Assembly: GCA_050288165.1 (NCBI GenBank)
Contig: JBNKDG010000011.1
Location: 43,691 to 107,690 of the forward strand
Length of the DNA stretch: 64,000 nt
Direction of reading: 5' to 3'
Source: JAPHTQ01 sp050288165
GTDB taxonomy: Bacteria; Pseudomonadota; Gammaproteobacteria; Thiohalomonadales; Thiohalomonadaceae
Numbering within the stretch: position 1 is the stretch's first letter; each line of letters starts with the position of its first letter. This document shows positions 24,800 to 33,998 of this stretch, in pieces. The notes beneath the pieces are model-generated. The model had not been told where the DNA came from and searched no databases. It saw only the letters and a list, made by a program, of their open reading frames with translations. The position numbers were made by a program, and so were the translations under genes.

Positions 24800-25291
24800 T
24801 TACCGGCGGCCAGCACCCATACTACCGCCCATGTCTGAGCGGTTGTTCATGCGGCGATACTCGAAACGGTTGGTATTGCGGTTCATGTCGCCGCTACCCG
24901 TACCGTCTTCATTATGAAGTTGATCGCGTTTCTGATCGCGAATCTGGTCACGGGTTTTGTCACCATCTTCGGTACCGTCGTGCAAACGGTCCTGGGTACG
25001 ATCACGGATCTGATCCTTGGTTTGGTCGCCATCGCCAGTACCGTCGTGCAGACGATCCTGTGTGCGATCGCGGGTCTGATCCTTGGTTTGGTCGCCGCTG
25101 GCAGCCGCATCTTCTTCAGAAGCAGGCGTACCCAGTTGCTTACGCTCACGATTCTGCTCGCGTACCTGCACCTGGTTTTGCGCCTGGGTCTGTTCCAGTG
25201 CCGGATCGGTGGTCTCATCCGCTGCGATAACGCTACCGGTACCGAGCATCAGGGCCATCATCAGGCTGCTTGCTAATGTTACGTGTTTCAT
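24800..25291 (-). CDS. Exported Asp/Arg/Gln-rich repeat protein
   Basis: 163 residues. Signal peptide (MKHVTLASSLMMALMLGTGSVIA). The mature protein is extremely hydrophilic. It has tandem ~22-residue units built on DQTKDQIRDRTQDRLHDGT around residues 67-130, followed by an Asn/Arg/Met-rich tail (MNRNTNRFEYRRMNNRSDMGG). The DNA is correspondingly repetitive. Alternating acidic and basic residues suggest an intrinsically disordered or helical polyampholyte in the periplasm. No family recognised. It has its own promoter space (25292-25413) and is separated from the sigma operon by the palindromic element. Confidence 0.65.
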   Translation of the reverse strand: MKHVTLASSLMMALMLGTGSVIAADETTDPALEQTQAQNQVQVREQNRERKQLGTPASEEDAAASGDQTKDQTRDRTQDRLHDGTGDGDQTKDQIRDRTQDRLHDGTEDGDKTRDQIRDQKRDQLHNEDGTGSGDMNRNTNRFEYRRMNNRSDMGGSMGAGRR

Positions 25292-25413
25292 GGTCGTTCT
25301 CCTGTTGGGGGGCTATCTGAAGCCAGCGTGCATTGACGATGACTTCTCCTACTCTCACCCCGTATAACGCGGCAGTGCCGAATCGGTTGACAGGAAAACC
25401 AGAAAAAATTTAG

Positions 25414-26178
25414 TCAATTTAAATCAAATAGTTGTAGCGCATTGGAGGTGGTGCTGGCGGCAATTTCTTCCACCGGCAGGCCGCGCAGTTCCGCCAGGGT
25501 CGCTGCCACCTGAGGCAGATACTCCGGACTGTTGCGCTCACCGTGATGGGTAGCAGGACTCATATCCGGAGAATCGGTCTCCAGCACAATCGACTCCAGC
25601 GGTAGCTCCACTGCCAGCTTGCGGATGCGGGTGGAGCGCTCGTAGGTCAACATCCCGCCGAAACCGAAACGGAAACCGAGCGCCTGGTACTGCTCCGCCT
25701 GTTGCAGGCTGCCGCTGAAGGCGTGGGCGATACCGCCCACCAGTTTGAAACGCTTGAGGGTCTGCAAGACCTGGTCGTGGGCCTTGCGCACGTGCAGCAG
25801 CACCGGTAGCTGGAACTCCTCGGCCAGGGCAAGCTGTGCCTCGAAGATCGCCTGCTGCTTCGCCACGTCGGCATCGGGGATGAAATAGTCGAGACCGATC
25901 TCGCCGATGGCCACCGGTCGCTCGCTCACCAGCAACAGGCGCAGACGTGCCAGGTCTTCATCGTGGTGGTGATCGGTGTAGATAGGATGCAGCCCCAATG
26001 CAGGATAGAGCCCAGCTTCACTACGACAAAAGGCCAGCAGGTGATCCCAACCAGCGGCATCGACCGCCGGGATCACCTGGCGGCTCACCCCGGCGGCACG
26101 GGCACGGGCCAGCACCGCCTCGCGGTCGGCGGCAAACTCTTCCACATCGAGGTGGCAGTGGGTGTCGAATAGTTCCAT
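25414..26178 (-). CDS. TatD-family metal-dependent DNase
   Basis: 254 residues from ATG 26178 (MELFDTHCHLDVEEF); the frame stays open upstream only into the palindromic element. Metal-binding motifs of the TatD/YcfH TIM-barrel nucleases are present: DTHCHLD (residues 5-11), GEIGLDY, HVRKAHD, a His in GIAHAFSGS and the Asp in ETDSPDMSP. Proteins of this family hydrolyse DNA or RNA 3' ends and act in repair and fragmentation. Length is usual. It is most similar in style to the YjjV branch, an impression only. Confidence 0.9.
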   Translation of the reverse strand: MELFDTHCHLDVEEFAADREAVLARARAAGVSRQVIPAVDAAGWDHLLAFCRSEAGLYPALGLHPIYTDHHHDEDLARLRLLLVSERPVAIGEIGLDYFIPDADVAKQQAIFEAQLALAEEFQLPVLLHVRKAHDQVLQTLKRFKLVGGIAHAFSGSLQQAEQYQALGFRFGFGGMLTYERSTRIRKLAVELPLESIVLETDSPDMSPATHHGERNSPEYLPQVAATLAELRGLPVEEIAASTTSNALQLFDLN

Positions 26179-26216
26179 AGGATCATTGTAAGGGCCAGCT
26201 GCCATACAACCAATCT

Positions 26217-26358
26217 GAAGCAATCTCAAAATAGTCCTCGCACCCTGATCCTGCGTTGCAAAACCTGTTACGGTGCTCATTTACTACCGGTAAACTGCGC
26301 TCCTCACAGGCTTTGCGCCTTGTCTCAGGGCACGAGTCCTTATTTTGAGACCGCTTCT
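26217..26358. repeat. 142-bp palindromic dispersed element, copy 3
   Basis: Third copy, same orientation as copy 2. GAAGCAATCTCAAAAT at the left mirrors ATTTTGAGACCGCTTCT at the right, with the conserved inner CTCATTTACTACCGGTAAAC palindrome. It lies between the divergent tatD-like and M16C peptidase genes and so occupies their shared promoter region. Confidence 0.75.
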
Positions 26359-26426
26359 TAGTTGGTTGTATACTGACGCCCCAACCCCAATGGTTATTCC
26401 GTATTCAAGGTCATATAGAGAGTCCG

Positions 26427-29345
26427 ATGAGCAATCCGCAAAGCCACCCTTCGTTCGAGTTTCTGCGCAGTCACCGCATCCCCTCCATTGATGTCGATAT
26501 TCAGGAGTTTCGCCACCGCAAGACCGGTGCGCTGTATATCCACCTGGCAGCGGACGACGATCAGAACGCCTTCCTGGTGGCCTTCCGTACCGTGCCCCAG
26601 GACTCCACCGGCGTGGCGCACATCCTCGAACACACCAGCCTTTGCGGCAGCCAGAAATACCCGGTTCGCGACCCGTTCTTCATGATGACCCGGCGTTCAC
26701 TGAACACCTTTATGAACGCCTTCACCGCCGCCGACTGGACCGCCTACCCCTTCGCCAGCCGCAACCGCAAGGATTTCGACAACCTGCTCGACGTCTACCT
26801 CGATGCAGTGTTCCATCCCAACCTGGACGAACTCGACTTCCTGCAGGAGGGGCATCGGGTGGAGTTCGCCGAAGCGGACAATCCGGAATCAGAGCTGGTC
26901 TTCAAAGGTGTAGTGTTCAATGAGATGAAAGGGGCGATGAGCTCTCCCACTTCGGCGCTCTATCAATCGCTGACCCGCGAGCTCTACCCGACCATTACCT
27001 ATCACCACAACTCGGGCGGCGACCCGGAGTGCATCCCGGACCTCACCTGGAAGCAGCTCAAAGACTTCCACGCCCACCACTATCATCCGAGCAACGCGGT
27101 ATTCATGACCTTCGGCGACATCCCTGCGATCGAACAGCAGGCCCGTTTCGAGGAAGGTGCGCTGGCACCATTCGAGGCGCTGGAGATGGATATCTCGGTC
27201 CCGGATGAGAAACGCTACAGCAAACCGATTGAGGTGGAAGACCGCTACGCCCTCGACGGCGAAGAGGATATCTCGGACAAGACCCACATCGTCCTCGCCT
27301 GGTTGATGGATCGGAGCATCGACGCCGAGGCGGTGATGCGTGCCCACCTGCTCTCCGGCGTGCTGCTCGACAACAGCGCCTCGCCACTGCGCCACGCCCT
27401 GGAGACCTCGGACCTGGGCAGCTCGCCCTCGCCCATGTGCGGCCTCTCCGACTCCAACCGCGAGATGATGTTCGCCGCCGGTCTTGAAGGTTCCAACCCG
27501 GAACATGCCGAGGCGGTGGAAAAGCTGGTGCTCGACGTGCTGCAGGAGGTCGCCGAGAACGGTGTCGAGCAGTCGATGGTCGAGGCAGTGTTGCACCAGT
27601 TGGAACTCTCCCAGCGCGAGATCAGCGGCGACGGTTTCCCCTTCGGCCTGCACCTGATGGTCAACGCCCTCGGCCCGGTGCTGCATGGCGCCGACGTCGC
27701 CGAGGTGCTGGACATCGATCCGATCCTGGAAAAACTGCGCGTGCAGATCGCCGACCCGGCCTTCATCAAGGAACTGGCCCGTGAACTGCTGAACAACCCG
27801 CATCGGGTACGACTGACCATGCGCCCCGATCCGGGTCTCAGCACCGAACGCAGTGTGAAAGAGAGCGAACGGCTGGCGACGATGAAGGCGGCGATGAACG
27901 ACGCCGACAAACAGCGCGTGATCGAGATGGCGGCCAAACTGCTAGCACGGCAGAACAGCCACGATGATCCGGAGAAACTACCCAAGGTCGGTCTGGAAGA
28001 CATCCCCACCGATCTCGCCATCCCCGAAGGGAGTGAGCGAACACTCGGCGGCATGCCCGCTACCTGGTTCGCCCGCGGCACCAACGGCCTGGTCTACCAA
28101 CAACTGGTGCTGGATCTGCCGCCGATGGAGCAGGAGCTGATCGAACTGCTGCCAATCTTCAGCGACATCGTCACCGAAACCGGTTACGGCGATCTCGATT
28201 ATCTGCAGGCGCAGGCGAAACAGGCGGCAGTCACCGGCGGTATCGGCGCCAACGTCGCCATCCGCGGTGCGGTGAATGATGTGATGCAGGACCGCAGTCT
28301 CTTTACCTTCTCCGGTAAGGCGCTGAACCGCAACCAGGCTGAACTGTCGGCGATGATGCTGGGGATATTCCGCGATGCCCGCTTCGACGAACTGTCACGC
28401 ATCCGCGAACTGGTGGCCCAGGAGCGCACCTACCGCGAACAGCGGGTCACCAGTGCCGGTCACAGCCTGGCAATGGGCGCAGCGATGAGCGGTCTGGCAC
28501 CCAATGCCGCCATCAACCATCGCTGGAGCGGCCTGGCCAGTATCAAGGCACTGAAGGCGCTGGATGACAGCCTCGACGATCCGGCAACCCTCGAGTCCTT
28601 TGCTGTAAAACTGGGACAGATCCGTTCCATGCTGCTCAACGCGCCGCGTCAATTACTTCTTATCGGCGAAGAGGCGGAGCAGCCCTCAATGGTACAAACC
28701 ATTGAACAGCTATGGCAGGACGGTGCAAGCGGCGTGAGTGAGCGCTTCCATGCCCCTGCCGCAGACGGCCAACTGCAGCAGGCGTGGTCGACCTCGACCC
28801 AGGTCAATTTCTGCGCCAGGGCCTTCCCCACCGTGGCGCCGGAACATGCAGACGCACCGGCGTTGATGGTGCTGGCAGGTTTCCTGCGCAACAACTTCCT
28901 CCATCGCGCCATCCGCGAACAGGGTGGCGCCTACGGCGGTGGTGCCAGCTACGACTCCAACAGCGGCGCCTTCCGCTTTTACTCCTATCGCGACCCGCGT
29001 CTGGCCGATACCCTGACCGATTTCGATCGCTCGGTGGAATGGCTGCTGGAAAACGATCACGAGTGGCGTCTGGTGGAAGAGGCGATCCTCGGTGTGATCA
29101 GCAGCATCGACAAACCGGGCTCACCGGCAGGCGAGGCGAAGAAGACCTTCTACGGCAATCTGCACGGACGCACCCCGGAACAGCGTCGCCGTTTCCGCGC
29201 ACGGGTGCTGGAAGTACGTCAGGCCGATCTGAAACGGGTGGCAGAAACCTGGCTCAAACCGGAAAAGGCCAGCACCGCGGTGATCAGCGATCCGGCAACT
29301 CTGGCTAAAAACGAAGGGCTGGGTCTGGAGATCATCAAACTCTAA
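26427..29345 (+). CDS. M16C insulinase-family metallopeptidase (PreP-like)
   Basis: 972 residues. The inverted zinc motif HILEH (His65, Glu68, His69) and the downstream FNEMKG (Glu166) supply metal ligands and catalytic base as in pitrilysin-type M16 enzymes. The ADWTAYPFASRNRKDFDNL stretch and the C-terminal AYGGGASYDSNSGAFRFYSYR match the M16C (presequence-protease/Cym1) subfamily, which has four domains and about 970-1000 residues. These digest unstructured peptides inside a closed chamber. No signal peptide, so cytoplasmic. Single gene facing the M48 peptidase gene across a shared terminator. Confidence 0.92.
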   Translation: MSNPQSHPSFEFLRSHRIPSIDVDIQEFRHRKTGALYIHLAADDDQNAFLVAFRTVPQDSTGVAHILEHTSLCGSQKYPVRDPFFMMTRRSLNTFMNAFTAADWTAYPFASRNRKDFDNLLDVYLDAVFHPNLDELDFLQEGHRVEFAEADNPESELVFKGVVFNEMKGAMSSPTSALYQSLTRELYPTITYHHNSGGDPECIPDLTWKQLKDFHAHHYHPSNAVFMTFGDIPAIEQQARFEEGALAPFEALEMDISVPDEKRYSKPIEVEDRYALDGEEDISDKTHIVLAWLMDRSIDAEAVMRAHLLSGVLLDNSASPLRHALETSDLGSSPSPMCGLSDSNREMMFAAGLEGSNPEHAEAVEKLVLDVLQEVAENGVEQSMVEAVLHQLELSQREISGDGFPFGLHLMVNALGPVLHGADVAEVLDIDPILEKLRVQIADPAFIKELARELLNNPHRVRLTMRPDPGLSTERSVKESERLATMKAAMNDADKQRVIEMAAKLLARQNSHDDPEKLPKVGLEDIPTDLAIPEGSERTLGGMPATWFARGTNGLVYQQLVLDLPPMEQELIELLPIFSDIVTETGYGDLDYLQAQAKQAAVTGGIGANVAIRGAVNDVMQDRSLFTFSGKALNRNQAELSAMMLGIFRDARFDELSRIRELVAQERTYREQRVTSAGHSLAMGAAMSGLAPNAAINHRWSGLASIKALKALDDSLDDPATLESFAVKLGQIRSMLLNAPRQLLLIGEEAEQPSMVQTIEQLWQDGASGVSERFHAPAADGQLQQAWSTSTQVNFCARAFPTVAPEHADAPALMVLAGFLRNNFLHRAIREQGGAYGGGASYDSNSGAFRFYSYRDPRLADTLTDFDRSVEWLLENDHEWRLVEEAILGVISSIDKPGSPAGEAKKTFYGNLHGRTPEQRRRFRARVLEVRQADLKRVAETWLKPEKASTAVISDPATLAKNEGLGLEIIKL

Positions 29346-29362
29346 CAGGACAGAAAAAGCAT

Positions 29363-29431
29363 CACCACGAAGCACACGAAGTAAGCCTGCTGCAAAACTT
29401 CGCGCACTTCGTGAACTTCGTGGTTGGCTTT
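29363..29431. terminator. Bidirectional terminator / REP-like hairpin between convergent genes
   Basis: ACCACGAAGCACACGAAGT (29364-29382) pairs with the near-perfect complement at 29406-29424. A T-rich tract follows on the plus strand and an A-rich tract precedes it. CACGAAG-type hairpins are a common dispersed intergenic repeat in proteobacteria. It lies between the M16C gene (plus) and the M48 gene (minus). Confidence 0.6.
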
Positions 29432-30466
29432 TTATCGCTCAGTGGTAAATCGCTTTATCCGCTCTTCGCTGCTTGGATGGGTCGAGAAATACTCGAACAG
29501 CGCGGCACTCTCCTCACCGGCATCGATGATCTGGCGCTGGTGTGAAAAGTCGATCCGTTTCATCATTTCAGCAAACACCTTCGGCGAAAGCGCACTAGCC
29601 AGTAGATATTCGTAGGCATAGTCATCGGCTTCTCTTTCCATGGCGACGCTATACCCTTGATGAATCAACAACCGCAGTAGTCCGTAATCCAGATTACCAG
29701 GCTTACCCAGGGTAAAGGCGTAAAACAGGTTGGGGATGGAGTGTTGCAGACTCTGCTGAACACCGTGGTGTTTCACCACATGCCCCACTTCATGGGCCAT
29801 GACACCGACCAATTCGTCATCGTTAGCGGCCAATGCCACCAGTTCATCGGTCATAATCACCAGACCGGAAGGTAGCGCCATAGCGTTGGCGCCGAGGAAC
29901 TCCCGACCACGACGAAACTGTAACTCGAACTGATATGGCCCCTGTATCGTGGAGGTCATGAGCGCAAAACGCTTTTGCAAACGTTTCTGTGTGCGATCAT
30001 CTATCCGGGCGGTAGCGAATACATTCTCATCCAGATAGCGCAAAGAACTCGTACTCACCGTTTCGCTGACATCGGGAGGCAACTGTGCCGCAGCAACCTT
30101 CGCCAACACCGGCAAGCCGTACTGCCAGAACAGCCAGAACAACACGGCCAACAGCAACAACGAGGGAAAAAGGTAGCCGCTACGACGTTTCGTTTTCGCC
30201 ACCTGTTTCCAGCCCGGCGCCTTGTGACGTACCAGCAGTGCGTCCACGGCATTGTGATGACCGGTTTTGAATTGCAGGCCACCCGGCAAACTGAAATAGC
30301 GCGACCGTTTCGGTACTCGTGGTGCAATTGAGATCGCACTCAATGGGTATGAAGCTTTACCCTCATTCCAGGAAAACTGTAACTCGCCGTTACCTTTATC
30401 GACCAGTGTCGCCGGATAGACAGCTGATTTGCGAGCGTCGACAATTTTGCCACTGATCTCACTCAT
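29432..30466 (-). CDS. M48-family membrane metallopeptidase, paralogue 1
   Basis: 344 residues from ATG 30466. The N-terminal ~80 residues form a small beta-rich cytoplasmic domain (ATLVDKGNGELQFSW..ASYPLSAISIAPRV). One transmembrane helix follows (about 100-122), then the M48 peptidase domain with zinc motif HEVGH (225-229) and third ligand Glu in EREADDYAYEYL. The catalytic domain would be periplasmic, as in BepA/LoiP-like peptidases that act on outer-membrane assembly. It is a paralogue of the next gene, and together they follow a DUF898 protein gene. Start is typical. Confidence 0.85.
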   Translation of the reverse strand: MSEISGKIVDARKSAVYPATLVDKGNGELQFSWNEGKASYPLSAISIAPRVPKRSRYFSLPGGLQFKTGHHNAVDALLVRHKAPGWKQVAKTKRRSGYLFPSLLLLAVLFWLFWQYGLPVLAKVAAAQLPPDVSETVSTSSLRYLDENVFATARIDDRTQKRLQKRFALMTSTIQGPYQFELQFRRGREFLGANAMALPSGLVIMTDELVALAANDDELVGVMAHEVGHVVKHHGVQQSLQHSIPNLFYAFTLGKPGNLDYGLLRLLIHQGYSVAMEREADDYAYEYLLASALSPKVFAEMMKRIDFSHQRQIIDAGEESAALFEYFSTHPSSEERIKRFTTER

Positions 30467-30614
30467 GGCGCGTACTCCGTACACGAAACATCGTGTCAAA
30501 CTCCTTGCCCTGGGGGGGCAGATATTGCTGAAACACCGCATCTAGCGGCAAAAGCAGCGGCTTTTTAACACATGGCAGGGGCGAGGACTGCTGACTTCAT
30601 CACAAGCCGTAGGG

Positions 30615-31658
30615 TTATCGCCCCCCATCGAAGCGCTTGATCCGTTGCGCGGTATCGGGATGGGTCGAAAGATACTCGAATATCTCTGCCGCATCGTTTG
30701 CATTGTCACTCTTATCCCGCCGTTGCCGATGTGCGCCCTCAATACGGGTCAGAATCGTGGCAAAGCTCGCCGTGGCGATGCGATTATCCAGCAGGTAGTT
30801 GTAGGCGTAGTCATCGGCTTCGCGCTCGAAATCACGTGAATAACCCAACTGCACCAGCATCACCGGTAGCGCCACCACCACACTGGAGACATCGCCCGTG
30901 GTATAGGCGAGGAACAGGGTAAGCGCTGAATGTTGCAGGATCTGGCGCAGGCCGTGACGTTTCATCACATGCCCCAGTTCATGGGCCAGCACCGCTACCA
31001 GCTCTTCATCGTTATCCGCCAGCTCCACCAGCTCATCGGTCATCACGATAGTGCCTGAGGGCAGGGCAAAGGCATTCGCCCCCAGCATCTCGCCGCCATG
31101 GCGAAACTGCAGCTCAAACTGATATCCGCCATCCAGCGGTGCGGTCATCTGTGCAAATCGCGCCTTTAACCGCTTCTGTGTCCTGTCCGGCAACTTGCTG
31201 GTCTCGAATAGATGCTCATCGAGGTAACCCAGGGTCTCTTCACTGATGCTGGTGGTTACGCTCGGCGGCAAGGTGAAGGCGATGCCCTTTGCCGCGGCAG
31301 GCAGACCGTACTGCAGCATCGACCAGATAAAGGCCACCACAAACAACAACGAGGCAAGCACGTAGTGCCAACGGCTCTCCAGCCGATGAACCCAGGCATT
31401 CCCGCTATGCAATTTATTCCGTGCCAGCAGCGCATCGACCGCATCGTTGTCGCGGGTCTCGAATTTCCAGCCGTCCGGCATATTGAAATAGCGTGGTGTA
31501 TTGCCCAATCGCGAAGAAACGTTTATCGAGTGCAACAGGTATGAGGCACTGCCCTCCTCCCAGGAAAACTGCAACTCCCCGTTACCTTTCTCGCGCAGCA
31601 GTGCCGACCAGTTACGCGAAGTACGCCCATCGAACAACTCACCGCGGATATCACTCAC
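30615..31658 (-). CDS. M48-family membrane metallopeptidase, paralogue 2
   Basis: 347 residues. Same architecture as the gene at 29432: beta-rich N-domain (LLREKGNGELQFSWEEGSASYLLHSI in part), one transmembrane helix (about 100-120), then the peptidase domain with HELGH (226-230) and EREADDYAYNYL. Similarity runs end to end, so the pair arose by tandem duplication. The start is GTG at 31658, overlapping the stop of the DUF898 gene in GTGA, showing co-translation. Role in envelope quality control is inferred from family. Confidence 0.87.
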   Translation of the reverse strand: MSDIRGELFDGRTSRNWSALLREKGNGELQFSWEEGSASYLLHSINVSSRLGNTPRYFNMPDGWKFETRDNDAVDALLARNKLHSGNAWVHRLESRWHYVLASLLFVVAFIWSMLQYGLPAAAKGIAFTLPPSVTTSISEETLGYLDEHLFETSKLPDRTQKRLKARFAQMTAPLDGGYQFELQFRHGGEMLGANAFALPSGTIVMTDELVELADNDEELVAVLAHELGHVMKRHGLRQILQHSALTLFLAYTTGDVSSVVVALPVMLVQLGYSRDFEREADDYAYNYLLDNRIATASFATILTRIEGAHRQRRDKSDNANDAAEIFEYLSTHPDTAQRIKRFDGGR

Positions 31659-32929
31659 AGGCCGATATCCATATCGAATACATCGCCGATCTCTTCACCC
31701 AGGGCACTGATGTTCTGCTCCTCGGCAGCGATGAATTCGTCGAGCGAACCGTGGCTCTGCAATTTCAGGCAGGAGGCGTGATAGGCCGCGAGACGAACCT
31801 TGGCCCAGGGTAACGCCAGGCCGACGGTCAAAGCGGTGGCAATGGCATTAGAGAGATAGATCCAGGCAAGTTTGCCAACCTGGATATTGCTGTCGAAACC
31901 GTGTTCGTGCAGCACGGTGTTGTTGTAGATTAGATTGGCCGTTTTGGCATTGAAGTAGGCAAACAGCAGCAGGTAGAACGGCAGGAATATAAACGGCGCC
32001 AACTGCGGCATACCGGCACCGACGACACCTGATAATACACCGCCAAGAATCATGATCCCCACGACGACGAGAAAGATACGGTAGAAACCACCTGCGGTGA
32101 ATTGCGGATTAAAACGCGCAGTGCCGTAACGGGCGAAGCCTGCGATAAAGAACTTTTGCCTGTAGATGGCGTAGGGAAAAAGCAAACCGAAACTCAAAGC
32201 GCCCAGGAGTGGCCAGAGAATAAAGGCCTTGAATGCCTCTGCGTAGGTGCCGTCGAAACCGAAGCGGACATTCCGAAATACGGTGTTACGGTTACGGAAT
32301 GCCAATGAACGACAGACCAGCCAGGGAAAGAACACCACAAACAGCAGCATAAATACCAGCGTCAGGGCAGGCATGAATTCGGTGCTAAAGACATAACCGG
32401 CAAAGAAAACCGCAGCGATGATCCGCCCCTTGAGTATCGCAACAGGATTGGCGGTGTACTCGAAGCTGTGTCCATCCAGCAGGGTGTTGCTATAGAAATA
32501 GCGATGGTTTCTCACCTTGGCCCAGGCTGAGTAGATCCCCAGAGTCACTATCGAAAGCAGGATGTTGACGATCCATATTTTGAAGTATTCACCCGCCTTA
32601 CCTTCAAAAACAAAAGGGATAGCCCTGCCATCCCCACTACTCTCCGCAGTGGTTGTCGACGTGGTTTCAGCGGGCATTGCCGTCTCAGCGGCGTTCTCCA
32701 TTGGTCGGATATTGGTCACCAACCCATTCTGATGTAACTGTTTCTGAAAGACCTGAGCCGAATCGTGATCCAGATTTCTCTTCAACACCACTTTGGGAAG
32801 TGAAAACAGTTCTTCGATCTTTTCCCGGGAAATATTGAAGAGCTGATGCAGATTCTGTTTGACCTGTTCCAGCTCGAAACCATCGACCAGCTCTCCCTCA
32901 AATACCAGCATATATGCCTGTGACACCAT
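31655..32929 (-). CDS. DUF898 (YjgN-like) membrane protein
   Basis: 424 residues from ATG 32929 (GGGAG just upstream; ATG 32941 lacks a site). The N-terminal ~80 residues form a soluble domain (FELEQVKQNLHQLFNISREKIEELF) resembling those that precede DUF898. From about 105 the sequence has the DUF898 pattern: FVFEGKAGEYFKIWIVNILLSIVTLGIYSAWAKVRNHRYFY is the family's opening helix and motif, and a second copy of WAKVRLA lies near the end. About eight membrane helices. DUF898 proteins occur next to M48 peptidases in many proteobacteria. Function unknown; a partner or substrate of the peptidases is inferred. Confidence 0.85.
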   Translation of the reverse strand: MVSQAYMLVFEGELVDGFELEQVKQNLHQLFNISREKIEELFSLPKVVLKRNLDHDSAQVFQKQLHQNGLVTNIRPMENAAETAMPAETTSTTTAESSGDGRAIPFVFEGKAGEYFKIWIVNILLSIVTLGIYSAWAKVRNHRYFYSNTLLDGHSFEYTANPVAILKGRIIAAVFFAGYVFSTEFMPALTLVFMLLFVVFFPWLVCRSLAFRNRNTVFRNVRFGFDGTYAEAFKAFILWPLLGALSFGLLFPYAIYRQKFFIAGFARYGTARFNPQFTAGGFYRIFLVVVGIMILGGVLSGVVGAGMPQLAPFIFLPFYLLLFAYFNAKTANLIYNNTVLHEHGFDSNIQVGKLAWIYLSNAIATALTVGLALPWAKVRLAAYHASCLKLQSHGSLDEFIAAEEQNISALGEEIGDVFDMDIGL

Positions 32930-33077
32930 TTCACTCCCCATTGGTATGGTTATAAGCCGTTTCGTGGTTTTGTAGCACGCAGCCCCCAGAGGGTCAATTC
33001 GGGCCGCATGACAGTGCCCCCGTCGGTGCGGTAGACTCGCCCCTTGCTGTTTACTCCTATGACACTACTTTTTTCCT

Positions 33078-33998
33078 ATGCACGCACTAAGACTCACCGG
33101 ATTACGCAAGACCTATAGCAACGGCTTCGAGGCCCTAAAGGGGATCGACATGACCGTTGAGCAGGGGGACTTTTTTGCCCTGCTGGGTCCCAACGGCGCG
33201 GGAAAATCGACCACCATCGGCATCATCACTTCGCTGGTAAACAAAAGCGCTGGCAAAGTTGAGGTCTTCGATGCTGACCTGGAACGGGAGCCGATGAAGG
33301 TCAAGCGCTACCTCGGCCTGGCCGGCCAGGAATTCAACTTCAATATGTTCGAACCGGCAGAAGAGGTCGTACTCAATCAAGCCGGTTACTACGGGGTACC
33401 GCCTGCCGAGGCACGAGAACGCGCAGAAGAGTCGTTGAAGAAACTGGGGTTGTGGGAGAAGCGCCGTACCATGGCACGAGCCCTCTCCGGAGGGATGAAG
33501 CGGCGACTGATGATTGCCCGCGCCCTGGTACATGATCCGAAACTGTTGATCCTCGACGAGCCCACCGCCGGTGTGGACATCGAGTTGCGTCGCTCCATGT
33601 GGCAATACCTGCGCGAAGTTAATCGTCGCGGCACCACCATCATCCTCACCACCCACTATCTGGAAGAGGCGGAGCAGTTGTGTCGCAACGTGGCGATCAT
33701 CGATCAGGGACAGATCATCGAGAACACCAGCATCCGTGCATTGATTAGCAAGCTGGACAGGGAAACTGTCATTCTCGATCTGAAACAGCCGCTGCAACAG
33801 CCACCGACATTGACCGACTATCCCTGCACCCTGAGTGAGGAACAAACCCTGGAAGTCGAGATCCGCCGTGAGCAGGGGCTGAATCGTCTGTTTGAGTTAC
33901 TTAACCAGCAGGGGTTGGAGATTGTCGGCATGCGTAACAAGGCCAATCGTCTCGAAGAGCTTTTCCTCGATCTGGTGGAGAGCGGGGTAAACAAATGA
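33078..33998 (+). CDS. yadG: ABC transporter ATP-binding protein YadG
   Basis: 306 residues. Walker A GPNGAGKST (38-46), signature LSGGMKRR, Walker B LLILDEPTAGVD and the H-loop TTHYLEEAE are all intact. The sequence follows E. coli YadG closely along its length (SLVNKSAGKVEVF, AGYYGV, DIELRRSMW, SMRNKANRLEELF-like end). YadGH is an ABC-2 exporter of unknown substrate. It overlaps the permease gene by 4 bp (ATGA). A preceding 140-bp space separates it from the divergent DUF898 gene. Confidence 0.93.
   Translation: MHALRLTGLRKTYSNGFEALKGIDMTVEQGDFFALLGPNGAGKSTTIGIITSLVNKSAGKVEVFDADLEREPMKVKRYLGLAGQEFNFNMFEPAEEVVLNQAGYYGVPPAEARERAEESLKKLGLWEKRRTMARALSGGMKRRLMIARALVHDPKLLILDEPTAGVDIELRRSMWQYLREVNRRGTTIILTTHYLEEAEQLCRNVAIIDQGQIIENTSIRALISKLDRETVILDLKQPLQQPPTLTDYPCTLSEEQTLEVEIRREQGLNRLFELLNQQGLEIVGMRNKANRLEELFLDLVESGVNK

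Noticed and set aside
26179..26280. N-terminal extension of the TatD-like protein (MSTVTGFATQDQGARTILRL)
   Set aside because: It is translated from the palindromic element. The residues from MELFDTHCHLD onwards give the normal TatD start.
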